A stretch of 11,946 nt of DNA from Methanoregula sp. (GTDB lineage: Archaea; Halobacteriota; Methanomicrobia; Methanomicrobiales; Methanospirillaceae). The notes below the pieces were generated by a model. It worked only from the letters and a program-made list of their open reading frames with translations, was not told the origin of the DNA and ran no database searches. The position numbers were made by a program, and so were the translations under genes. The stretch is from the NCBI GenBank assembly GCA_026394635.1, contig JAPKXV010000279.1, positions 5,097 through 17,042 on the forward strand, written 5' to 3'. Of the stretch, positions 6,071 through 11,946 are shown in pieces; position 1 is the first letter of the stretch; every line of letters begins with the position of its first letter.

Positions 6071-7159
6071 TCATTCCAGTGTCCGCCGGTATGTTGCGAT
6101 ACCGAGAATGATCATTGCACCGGAAAATACCATTAATGCAATAAGATCGATTCCAATGACATCGAGCCCCTGTCCCCGGAGGATAATACTCCTGAGAGCA
6201 TCCACGCCATAGTACTCGGGATTGATCACCGTGATCCAGCGCAGCCAGTCCGGCATACCGATCACCGGGTAGAATGCCCCGGATGTCATGAAAAGGATGA
6301 GGTTAAGAAATGCGACGACAGAGGCGTACTCCTGCTGGGCAGAGAACCGCGATGCGAAGGATACGACAAGACTGGTCACCCCGACACATGCGATAAAGAT
6401 AACGAGAATGACCAACAGGAAGTCTTCCACACTCTGGATAATAATACCGGTGATGAGAATATCGATCAAAAAGATCATAAAACCGGCGATAAACGCACGG
6501 ACGGTGCCGCTGGAAATGATCCCGGCGATGATGCTTGTACGCTGAACCGGAGTGACCAGGTAACCCTCGTGGATCCCGTTCTCCCGGTCCTTGATGAGCG
6601 CAATCCCGCCCCCAAACATGGTGGAGGTAAAAATCGCCATCATAATGACACCCACACCGAAGAATTGCAGGTATTTGATATCACCGTAAATTTTCGTGAC
6701 CATTACCGGATTATTCGCTCCGAGCGCTGCAAGAACGCCCCGTACTGCTGATTCTACGAGAGCAGGGACTATGGAGTTCGAACTGTCAACATACAAACGA
6801 ACTGCATGATCATTGGATACTTCGGATGGAAAAACGACAACCGCAGCTATCAATCCTTTTGAAAGATCCTGTTTGGCTGCAGTTTCATCGGTATATACCG
6901 TGACATCCAACAGTTTGGGATAGTCTTTCTGGGTAATATGATTGAGTGCTACCACTGCGTTGCTAAAAAGGGGGGTTTCATTATATGGTGGCATTTCCTG
7001 AACAACGCCAACAGGGATATGACTGATAGTCCCTCCCATTGCGTTGCCGAAGATCACCAGATACATAACCGGCATCAGAAGGGTCATGATGACAACAAAC
7101 GGGTTACTTAAAAATTTCTTGAAATCCCGTTTGAAAATCGCAATCGCGCCCCGGATCAT
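6071..7159 (-). CDS. ABC-2 type transporter permease
   Basis: A 362-residue integral membrane protein, the channel half of an exporter. The first membrane helix (about residues 21-41) is followed by a ~120-residue external domain (about 43-165). A cluster of helices follows at about 166-186, 208-240, 246-270, 280-300 and 335-356. The segment DRENGIHEGYLVTPVQRT (191-208) matches the cytoplasmic coupling region of ABC-2 permeases, and the conserved NPEYYGVDALR stretch (313-323) is present. This is the drug/polyketide or lipid exporter type (DrrB, YhgE-like topology). Its ATG overlaps the stop of the ATPase gene (ATGA at 7156-7159), so the two are co-translated and almost certainly form one complex. 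The cargo cannot be told from sequence. It is the last gene of the operon and ends before a T-run. Confidence 0.92.
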   Translation of the reverse strand: MIRGAIAIFKRDFKKFLSNPFVVIMTLLMPVMYLVIFGNAMGGTISHIPVGVVQEMPPYNETPLFSNAVVALNHITQKDYPKLLDVTVYTDETAAKQDLSKGLIAAVVVFPSEVSNDHAVRLYVDSSNSIVPALVESAVRGVLAALGANNPVMVTKIYGDIKYLQFFGVGVIMMAIFTSTMFGGGIALIKDRENGIHEGYLVTPVQRTSIIAGIISSGTVRAFIAGFMIFLIDILITGIIIQSVEDFLLVILVIFIACVGVTSLVVSFASRFSAQQEYASVVAFLNLILFMTSGAFYPVIGMPDWLRWITVINPEYYGVDALRSIILRGQGLDVIGIDLIALMVFSGAMIILGIATYRRTLE

Positions 7160-8277
7160 GACGGGCGCCCCCCGCGCGCAGGTTTGGGCTCCTGATTCCC
7201 GCCTTCATCCAGTTTTTTTCCGGTTAAATAGATAAAAACGTCTTCAAGTGACGGGGAGCGAATCGAGATCGAGGTCATGGGAATGGAGAATTTTTCAAAG
7301 ATCGCAACAATGGCAGGCAATACTTTGCTTCCGTTCTTTGCAGAGATATGCAGGTGATCTGATTTTACTTCAACCGAATTGATCAGGGTGTTCTTACGGA
7401 TCGCCGACAACACTTCCTCACGCATCTTTTCAAAACCGATCTCGATGAGGTCGCCGGCAGGGATCAGCCGTTTGAGGTTCTCAAGGTTGTCAAGGGCAAT
7501 CAGGCGCCCCTTATCGACAAAAGCGATGCGGTTACAGAGTTTTTCCGCCTCATCCATGTAGTGTGTGGTCAGGATAATCGTCGTCTTTTCCTCATTCAAC
7601 TTTGAAATCTGCTGCCAGACTTCACGCCGGGCTTCCGGGTCGAGCCCGATGGTCGGTTCATCGAGAAACAGGATGAGTGGATGATGAATAAAAGCGCGGA
7701 CAATCTCAAGTTTCCGCCGCATACCTCCGGAAAATGTCTGGACTTTCATGTGGGCACGGTCTGCCAGTTCGGCCATCTTAAGAAGCTGCCATATCCGTGC
7801 GTCCAGGACGCGCTCGTCAACATTTACGAGTTGTCCATAAAATTCAAGGTTGTCATACGCAGTGAGTTCGACGTCAAGCGTACTGTTCTGTGGACATACC
7901 CCGATAATAGTGCGGATCTTTTCGGGGTTCTTTGTTATATCGTAGGTATCGACGCATGCCGTACCGGAAGTCGGCCGGAGCAGGGTGGTCAGGATACGTA
8001 TCAGCGTGCTCTTTCCTGCACCGTTTGGACCTAAAAGACCGAAGATCTCCCCTCTTTGAACATCCAGCGTGATGTCGTTGACAGCAGTCACGGCTCGGTT
8101 CTTCTCGCGGAAGATTTTGGTCAGGTGATCAATACTGATGATACTTTCGCCAGATCCCGTCACACATCCACTACTTCCCGGAACGTGTGGGGTATATCCG
8201 CGTATTTCCGTATCGTCCTGTGTCGGGTGGTCTGTATTCCGGTCTTTTTGTAACGGTTCCATGGGCACAGTTCTCAC
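7156..8277 (-). CDS. ABC transporter ATP-binding protein (DrrA type)
   Basis: The start is taken as GTG 8275-8277, which overlaps the marR stop (GTGA), giving 373 residues; ATG 8262 is also possible. The nucleotide-binding domain is complete. In this numbering Walker A GPNGAGKST is at about 83-91, the Q-loop at Q130, the signature TFSGGMRRKLEI at about 182-193, Walker B LILFLDEP at about 201-208, and the switch histidine at H239. The C-terminal ~100 residues form the extra domain seen in DrrA-type ATPases, ending in the SPSLEDVFIYLTGK motif common to this group. Before the domain there is a polar extension of about 40 residues that is unusual for the family. It powers the permease encoded immediately downstream. 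The marR gene directly upstream suggests substrate-controlled expression. Confidence 0.93.
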   Translation of the reverse strand: MRTVPMEPLQKDRNTDHPTQDDTEIRGYTPHVPGSSGCVTGSGESIISIDHLTKIFREKNRAVTAVNDITLDVQRGEIFGLLGPNGAGKSTLIRILTTLLRPTSGTACVDTYDITKNPEKIRTIIGVCPQNSTLDVELTAYDNLEFYGQLVNVDERVLDARIWQLLKMAELADRAHMKVQTFSGGMRRKLEIVRAFIHHPLILFLDEPTIGLDPEARREVWQQISKLNEEKTTIILTTHYMDEAEKLCNRIAFVDKGRLIALDNLENLKRLIPAGDLIEIGFEKMREEVLSAIRKNTLINSVEVKSDHLHISAKNGSKVLPAIVAIFEKFSIPMTSISIRSPSLEDVFIYLTGKKLDEGGNQEPKPARGGRPS

Positions 8278-8711
8278 GGGATCTTTCCCAGTATTGCTTT
8301 TAAGGATACTAGCGATGAGCATAGTTCCTCAAGGTCATGTTCGTCCAGCGTGGAAAGGAGATCTTTTAAGTCATTTTTGTACAGGGTGATCGATTGTTTC
8401 AGGTGCTTTTTACCCTGTTCCGTGATGGAAATGTTGATGACCCGGCGGTCGGTCAAATCCGGCGTGCGCTCCACCAACCCATCCTTGATCAGGGTATCGA
8501 TGAGCGCAGTCATGTAGGGTTTTGAGATATAGAGGCGCCTTCCAATCTCGGACATCGGGAGCGTGCCTGCCTTCATGAGGACACCCAGCACCCGGTATTG
8601 CGCAGCCTGTATGCCGGTGATGCCGTATCCTGTTCTCACGATGTGTTTATGATAAAATGGCATGAGGGCAAGGAGGTATTCGGCAGCCTTGTCCTGCATA
8701 TCCTGCGTCAC
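8274..8711 (-). CDS. MarR-family transcriptional regulator
   Basis: A 145-residue DNA-binding protein that likely represses its own operon until a ligand is bound. The winged helix-turn-helix spans about residues 35-100: the helix with LPMSEIGRRL (51-60), the recognition helix SKPYMTALIDTLIKDG (63-78), and the wing with DLTDRR (85-90), which carries the family D-x-R contact. N- and C-terminal helices (about 5-28 and 105-140) would form the dimer. The start is GTG 8711; ATG 8699, with an AGGAT just upstream, is equally possible. It is first in a three-gene operon whose genes overlap by a few bases. A TATA-like stretch near 8774-8781 on the minus strand fits transcription of the operon. Confidence 0.9.
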   Translation of the reverse strand: MTQDMQDKAAEYLLALMPFYHKHIVRTGYGITGIQAAQYRVLGVLMKAGTLPMSEIGRRLYISKPYMTALIDTLIKDGLVERTPDLTDRRVINISITEQGKKHLKQSITLYKNDLKDLLSTLDEHDLEELCSSLVSLKAILGKIP

Positions 8712-8805
8712 GGTGTGTTCCCCGGTTCCGATTGGTTTTGTGACTTAATAGTTTTCTTTTTGAACTGTTTGGTAATAAAACCATCTGCAGGGTAATATGC
8801 GGCGG

Positions 8806-8899
8806 TCACCTGAGGGTGAAGTTTTTCCCCGGTACTTCCTGTAAGAATTCTTCTCTCACGCTCTCGATATGATGCAGGGTGGAGCCTGCAATCACCCTG
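8806..8899. promoter_or_regulatory. Three AGGGTG motifs in two inverted repeats: possible operator region
   Basis: Between the divergent marR operon and the hydrolase gene lie two inverted repeats. TCACC/GGTGA (8806-8810, 8815-8819) has a 4-base loop. CAGGGTG/CACCCTG (8875-8881, 8893-8899) is perfect with an 11-base spacer. AGGGTG therefore occurs at 8813-8818, 8876-8881 and, on the other strand, 8893-8898. These could be binding sites for MarR or another regulator, but the link is inference. Confidence 0.35.
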
Positions 8900-8941
8900 G
8901 AGCGTCAGTCTACCGCCCGGGACCGCACGCGCAGGTGAACC

Positions 8942-8950
8942 CTTTATCAT
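8942..8950 (+). promoter_or_regulatory. TATA-like box of the hydrolase gene
   Basis: CTTTATCAT lies about 30 bases before ATG 8977, so transcription would begin within a few bases of the start codon. No ribosome binding site precedes that ATG, which fits a leaderless or near-leaderless message, common in archaea. Confidence 0.4.
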
Positions 8951-8976
8951 CCCCCTTTACAATAACCTCACATACG

Positions 8977-9882
8977 ATGGATCAGGATCCCTACGAAGAC
9001 CTCATCGCGGTCATCAGGTCCAACGCGCCCGACCTGGCAAAACCACTGCCGGTGGTGCGCCGGGAGTACGCTGCATTCTACGAAGAGATGCAGCAGGATG
9101 CCGGAGAACCGGCGTTTCTGGAACGGGTTTTGATCGGCGATGGAGGCGTGCAGTGTTTCTGGATCTCGGTACCGGAATCGGTTCCGGACCGCACCGTCCT
9201 GTTCTTCCATGGAGGCGGTTTCACCATCGGTTCGACCCAGGACCACCTCGGGCTCTGCACCCGGATCGCACGGGCTGCACGGGCGCGGGTCTTCTCGGTC
9301 GATTACCGGCTGGCGCCGGAGCATGTCTTCCCCGCTGCGGTGGAGGATGCTGTTGCAGCGTACCGCTGGCTCATCACCCACGGGTATCCGCCGCACCGGA
9401 TTGTGCCGGTCGGTATTTCGGCAGGCGGGACTCTGGTACTTGACCTCCTGTTGTCTGCCCGCGACAAGGCGATGCCCCCCCTCCCCCACGCAGCAGTCTG
9501 CATGTCACCAACGGTCGACATGATGTTTGAGGGGGCATCGGTGCAAAAAAATGTGGACAAGGACTCGATCACGCCTGAACGGCTCCACAGTATCCGCACC
9601 ACGTACCTTGCGGGGCATGACCCGGCTGATTCGCTTGCATCTCCGATCTATGCAAACCTCACCGTGCTCCCCCAGCTGTATATCCAGGCAGGGACGCACG
9701 AGTTATTATTCGACGGGATTGCAGCATTTGTTAAAAAGGCACGATGGGCCGGGGTACCGGTCCGGTTTGAGATCTGGCAGCAGATGTTCCACTGCTGGCA
9801 GGTATATGCGGATCACGTGCCGGAAGGCGGGGAAGCAATCGCCCATATCGGGGATTTCGTGCAGGATATAATGAGCAGGTAG
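8977..9882 (+). CDS. Alpha/beta hydrolase, hormone-sensitive lipase family (carboxylesterase)
   Basis: A 301-residue esterase-type enzyme that would cleave short ester bonds in the cytoplasm. The oxyanion-hole motif HGGG is at 78-81 (FFHGGGFTIGS). The nucleophile S148 sits in GISAGG (146-151), and the conserved DYRLAPEH (109-116) is characteristic of the family. The catalytic histidine is H272 in QMFHCW. The acid normally found in a D-P-L-x-D motif is here in the segment GTHELLFD (239-246), so E242 or D246 must serve. ATG 8977 was chosen because the family alignment begins shortly after it and a TATA-like box fits it; the frame is open upstream to 8869, but those residues look like noncoding DNA. 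The substrate is unknown. It diverges from the marR-ABC operon, so a shared regulator is possible but unproven. Confidence 0.9.
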   Translation: MDQDPYEDLIAVIRSNAPDLAKPLPVVRREYAAFYEEMQQDAGEPAFLERVLIGDGGVQCFWISVPESVPDRTVLFFHGGGFTIGSTQDHLGLCTRIARAARARVFSVDYRLAPEHVFPAAVEDAVAAYRWLITHGYPPHRIVPVGISAGGTLVLDLLLSARDKAMPPLPHAAVCMSPTVDMMFEGASVQKNVDKDSITPERLHSIRTTYLAGHDPADSLASPIYANLTVLPQLYIQAGTHELLFDGIAAFVKKARWAGVPVRFEIWQQMFHCWQVYADHVPEGGEAIAHIGDFVQDIMSR

Positions 9883-9996
9883 CACAGGAATGTGAAGCCC
9901 CCCCATTTTTATTATCATCGTATTCGGGAACATGGTATTTGGAGGGTGCACCGTCTTCCCTCAGGTTTTTGATGGTTCACGCACAAGTGATACACT
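9883..9996 (+). other. Intergenic spacer with C-run and T-run after the hydrolase
   Basis: A C7 run is followed by T5 about 20 bases after the hydrolase stop, which is the likely end of that transcript. A GTGAT ahead of ATG 9997 could act as the ribosome binding site of the channel gene. Nothing else was recognised. Confidence 0.35.
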
Positions 9997-10863
9997 ATGG
10001 CTGATTCTCAGTTCCTGATTGGGACGGTAACGATCGGGAACATCATCGTATTTCTGCTGGCACTGTCTGCTGTCATTTTCATCTCTTACCTCTCCTACAA
10101 AGGGACAAAAGCAGTCCTCGTGCGCTACACGACAAGGTCTGTTGCCCGGTGGGCGGCGCGGTTCGCCGGGTATTTTATTTTTTTACTCGGGCTCTACATC
10201 ATCGATCTCACGATACTTGGTTTTGATATCAATGCGACCATCGCATCGCTGGGTGTCATCTCCATAGCGCTCGCGTTTGCATCCCAGCAGATCATCTCGA
10301 ACCTCCTTGCCGGTATCCTGATCGCCATCAACCGGACTATCCGTCTGGATGACTGGGTTGAGCTGGGCGGCGATCCAACAACCGGCATTGCACAGGTAAA
10401 GGACTTAACCTTCACGAGAACCGTCCTCAAAGACCGGGACGGCAGGGTATTTGTCGTCCCAAATGCATCCCTCCTCTCCTCAAAGATCGTGAACTACTCA
10501 AAGTCAGGGTTCATCGAAGTGCCGGTTACGGTCACGATCCCGTTTGAGATCCCGTTTGATGATGCACAGGAAACAATCCTCGCGGTGCTTAAAAGTCATG
10601 GAGATCTCCTTTTAAATGGCACACCAACGGAAGCCCCGGATTCAACGGGAATGAGATCATCTTTTTTCTTCCAGGGATATAGCGGGAGGAAAAGGGTAGA
10701 TCCCGAACGGTTTACCCCGCGGGTACTCTTCACCGGGATTGTGCCGCAGGGAAACCTAATTTCCCTACGGTTCTGGGTGCGGGACATTGTCCGGCGTGAA
10801 GAGGTCACATCCGCAATCCTTACGGAAGTTTCCCGCCGGTTGAATATCAGCGGGAAACGGTGA
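9997..10863 (+). CDS. MscS-family mechanosensitive channel
   Basis: A 288-residue small-conductance channel that would open under membrane tension and release ions after hypo-osmotic shock. There are three membrane helices: about residues 13-34, 54-73 and a pore-lining helix at about 81-112. The pore helix contains the Ala/Gly/Ser-rich IALAFASQQIISNLLAGI pattern, with the turn into the cytosolic beta domain at RLDDWVELGG (116-125). The beta domain carries the family mark VVPNASLLSSKIVNYS (153-168), equivalent to the PNG/N segment. The remainder (about 170-288) is the cytosolic cage domain. Its length equals that of short MscS proteins. It is a single gene; its stop lies only a few bases from the left structured repeat, whose T-run on the opposite strand nearly touches it. 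Confidence 0.93.
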   Translation: MADSQFLIGTVTIGNIIVFLLALSAVIFISYLSYKGTKAVLVRYTTRSVARWAARFAGYFIFLLGLYIIDLTILGFDINATIASLGVISIALAFASQQIISNLLAGILIAINRTIRLDDWVELGGDPTTGIAQVKDLTFTRTVLKDRDGRVFVVPNASLLSSKIVNYSKSGFIEVPVTVTIPFEIPFDDAQETILAVLKSHGDLLLNGTPTEAPDSTGMRSSFFFQGYSGRKRVDPERFTPRVLFTGIVPQGNLISLRFWVRDIVRREEVTSAILTEVSRRLNISGKR

Positions 10864-10870
10864 AGAAAAA

Positions 10871-11019
10871 TCGGCTCTTGAGAGATCCCTAATCTCACAT
10901 CATTACCAGAGATCCACGATGAACCGGTTTTCGACGGATGTCGCAAGAGGGGTTGCCGCAGTGGCGGGGGCTTTAGCCCCCAAGAACGTCATGAAAAACG
11001 ATGATTTCTATAGAGCCGA
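10871..11019 (-). repeat. Structured repeat element, left copy (candidate noncoding RNA)
   Basis: This 149-bp copy is closed by a perfect 8-bp terminal inverted repeat, TCGGCTCT (10871-10878) with AGAGCCGA (11012-11019). Inside are a hairpin GGGGGC/GCCCCC (10966-10971, 10976-10981), a helix between 10912-10917 and 10934-10939 enclosing the palindrome AACCGGTT (10922-10929), and a helix between 10891-10896 and 10909-10914. The last two helices share three bases and are alternatives. Read on the minus strand, two pairs of the second helix and one of the third become G-U wobbles; on the plus strand they would be A-C mismatches. A T5 run (10870-10866) follows on the minus strand. It is the inverted partner of 11532-11671 and lies just beyond the response regulator's stop. 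Confidence 0.8.
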
Positions 11020-11067
11020 AAAATCTTTTTCAGGACGTTTTTTTGCCGTGTGTTCAGGAAGGATTTT

Positions 11068-11445
11068 TCACAAAACCTGATTATTTTTCAATGCACCCTT
11101 CACGATGTCGCATAATTCCGTGCGGCGGACCGGCTTCATAAGATATCGATAAAACAGGTCCCCGTATTTCACACGCTCTTTCTCTTCAAGTGGCTTTCCC
11201 GTGACCATGATGACGGGAATTATACTGGTCTGTGGATTTGATTTGGTATGTTCAAGGGTCTCCCACCCGTCCATGGGCGCCATCATGATATCGAGAAGGA
11301 TGAGGTCAAACCTGCATTGACGGACTTTTTCAAGGCAGACATTTCCGTCAGATGCGGTGACTGCCGTATGCCCGTCCCGTGAAAGGAAGATCTTGAAAAT
11401 GTTGGCGATATCCGGATCATCATCAACAATCAGGACTGTGGACAT
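11068..11445 (-). CDS. Stand-alone response regulator receiver protein (CheY-like)
   Basis: A 125-residue receiver domain with no output domain. The acidic pocket is D8, D9 and D10, the phosphoacceptor is D52 (LILLDIMM), the switch threonine is T82 (MVTGKP), and the conserved lysine is K104 (MKP). It would be phosphorylated by a histidine kinase and act through protein contacts, as such stand-alone receivers do in Methanomicrobiales; its partner kinase is not identifiable. The start at ATG 11445 has AGGTG eleven bases upstream. A strong TATA-like box (11512-11518) would start transcription near 11489, inside a 27-bp palindrome. The gene lies alone between two inverted copies of a structured repeat, which is unusual. 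Confidence 0.93.
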   Translation of the reverse strand: MSTVLIVDDDPDIANIFKIFLSRDGHTAVTASDGNVCLEKVRQCRFDLILLDIMMAPMDGWETLEHTKSNPQTSIIPVIMVTGKPLEEKERVKYGDLFYRYLMKPVRRTELCDIVKGALKNNQVL

Positions 11446-11473
11446 TTTTATTAAAACACCTGTGATATCCGCT

Positions 11474-11500
11474 ATGATTGTATTCTCAGAATACTATCAT
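11474..11500. promoter_or_regulatory. 27-bp near-perfect palindrome over the response regulator start site
   Basis: The core GTATTCTCAGAATAC (11480-11494) has perfect 7-bp arms around one base. The symmetry extends outward to 13-bp arms (11474-11486 and 11488-11500) with a single mismatch. It lies 45 bp from the TATA-proximal side to the start codon and covers the predicted transcription start, the usual place for an archaeal repressor to block transcription. The binding protein is unknown. Confidence 0.65.
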
Positions 11501-11510
11501 AACTCATCCT

Positions 11511-11520
11511 TTTTATATCG
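11511..11520 (-). promoter_or_regulatory. TATA box of the response regulator gene
   Basis: On the minus strand the sequence reads GATATAAAAAG, preceded by a purine-rich stretch that fits the TFB recognition element. It is about 70 bases upstream of ATG 11445. The plus-strand reading TTTTTATATC could in principle also drive transcription toward the right-hand repeat, but the spacing to that element is slightly short. Confidence 0.55.
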
Positions 11521-11531
11521 CTCTTTCTTGA

Positions 11532-11671
11532 GGCTCTGGTGAAATCATCTTCATAACGTTCTCGGGGGATTCGCTCCCGCCACTGCGGCAGCCCCCCTTG
11601 CGATATCCATCGAAAACCGGTTCATCATGGATCTCTGGTAATGATGTGAGATCGGGGATTTCTCCAGAGCC
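11532..11671 (+). repeat. Structured repeat element, right copy (candidate noncoding RNA)
   Basis: This 140-bp copy is closed by GGCTCTGG (11532-11539) pairing with CCAGAGCC (11664-11671), followed on the plus strand by a T6 run (11673-11678). Internal pairings mirror the left copy: CGGGGG/CTCCCG (11563-11568, 11574-11579; one G-T pair), ATCCAT/ATGGAT (11605-11610, 11627-11632) around AACCGGTT (11615-11622), and GATCTC/GAGATC (11630-11635, 11648-11653) with a 12-base loop that is identical in both copies. Reverse-complemented against the left copy, I count 10 mismatches in the first 99 aligned bases; beyond that there is a one-base and a four-base gap. Confidence 0.8.
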
Positions 11672-11720
11672 CTTTTTTGATCTTCATGCGGGATTATAAG
11701 GAAGACTTTTCCTAATGGCA

Positions 11721-11751
11721 CGTTTGTAAGGGCACTCTTGGTTACGAAACG
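11721..11751. other. Imperfect hairpin of unknown role
   Basis: CGTTTGTAA (11721-11729) pairs with TTACGAAACG (11742-11751) with one bulged G and a 12-base loop. It lies between the right structured repeat and the 3' end of the UPF0147 gene. No T-run follows closely, so it is not a clear terminator. Confidence 0.35.
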
Positions 11752-11802
11752 ATCCGATGAAAAGAGGCTCTCTTCAAGAGTAAGAACAAAAAAGAATGAC
11801 GT

Positions 11803-11810
11803 AAAAAAAA
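11803..11810 (-). terminator. Oligo-T terminator of the UPF0147 gene
   Basis: An A8 run on the plus strand gives T8 on the minus strand, 24 bases past the stop of the UPF0147 gene. Another shorter T-run follows at about 11788-11793. This is the typical archaeal oligo-U stop. Confidence 0.55.
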
Positions 11811-11833
11811 GGGGCGAAGGGATGAGTGGACGT

Positions 11834-11946
11834 TTAGTCCAGCGGTATCGTTTCCAGCCGGGAGACCAGCTCCCAGATACGCGTCCTGGCGTGGACCGGC
11901 ATGTTGGGATCGTTTGAGATCTCGTCGATCTTGGAGATCGCTTCAG
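11834..11946 (-). CDS. UPF0147 family protein, C-terminal part only
   Basis: The minus-strand frame ends in TAA at 11834-11836 and is open to the window edge, giving the last 37 residues. The segment EISNDPNMPVHARTRIWE followed by LVSRLETI matches the C-terminal helices of the UPF0147 family (COG1698), a small (~90-residue) all-helical archaeal protein of unknown function found widely in Euryarchaeota. The start and about 50 residues lie outside the window. It converges with the right structured repeat and is followed by its own T-run. Confidence 0.8.
   Translation of the reverse strand, partial: EAISKIDEISNDPNMPVHARTRIWELVSRLETIPLD

Noticed and set aside
8708..8950. 80-residue minus-strand frame upstream of marR
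   Set aside because: It lies across the divergent promoter region, has an Arg/Pro-rich composition typical of noncoding frames and no family match.
10919..11080. A 53-codon plus-strand frame inside and beyond the left structured element
   Set aside because: The right copy has a one-base gap that breaks the same frame early, differences fall in all codon positions, and it overlaps the response regulator on the other strand. RNA helices explain the conservation better.
11532..11671. C/D-box RNA interpretation of the right element, because an ATGATGA-like C box is present on its minus strand
   Set aside because: No D box is found at a suitable distance, the left copy lacks the C-box match, and the wobble evidence favours the other strand.
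10871..11671. IS element or composite transposon
   Set aside because: No transposase is encoded between or near the arms and no target-site duplication was recognised; only a MITE-like origin remains possible.

Overview
The window looks like chromosomal DNA of a methanogenic archaeon, most likely of the order Methanomicrobiales (Methanoregula-like). This is inferred from gene content: a UPF0147 protein, a DUF2148 ferredoxin-domain protein, a COG1453 aldo/keto reductase with a C-terminal Fe-S domain, an MscS channel and a stand-alone receiver protein. Archaeal TATA-like boxes and GGTGATC/GGAGG-type ribosome binding sites agree with it. No tRNA, rRNA, CRISPR array, transposase or phage gene was seen.

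Layout. 1-207 (-): N-terminal membrane part of a truncated, probably sensor-type protein. 515-1068 (-): DUF2148 gene broken by one frameshift. 1196-2434 (+): Fe-S aldo/keto reductase, divergent from DUF2148. 2612-2968 (+): META-domain protein whose upstream frame holds a lipobox but no signal peptide. 3023-3244 (-): two-helix membrane protein, divergent from a flavin reductase-like protein (3431-4000, +). 4335-4817 (-): peroxiredoxin. 4979-5182 (-): small hypothetical. 5521-5973 (+): HEAT-repeat protein preceded by a 13-bp triplicate tandem repeat. 6071-8711 (-): a tightly overlapping operon marR - ABC ATPase - ABC-2 permease, probably an export system controlled by its own MarR regulator. 8977-9882 (+): HSL-type alpha/beta hydrolase, divergent from that operon. 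9997-10863 (+): MscS-type channel. 11068-11445 (-): receiver-only response regulator. 11834-11946 (-): 3' end of a UPF0147 gene.

The most interesting structure is around the response regulator. Two copies of a ~140-149-bp element (10871-11019 and 11532-11671) lie in inverted orientation on either side of it. They are about 90% identical over most of their length and contain no convincing gene. Each is closed by an 8-bp terminal inverted repeat, and both can form the same set of internal helices. Differences in those helices stay paired, as G-U wobbles, on only one strand. On that same strand each copy is followed by a T-run. This suggests a structured RNA, possibly spread as a MITE-like repeat, rather than simple spacer. 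The response regulator promoter between the arms also carries a 27-bp near-perfect palindrome over its expected transcription start.

Functionally the region mixes redox or oxidative-stress proteins (aldo/keto reductase, flavin reductase, peroxiredoxin, ferredoxin-like DUF2148), an efflux operon, and sensing or stress genes. Apart from the marR-ABC operon, most genes look individually transcribed. Two genes look damaged at their 5' part (DUF2148 and the META protein). Either draft-assembly errors or real decay could explain this.
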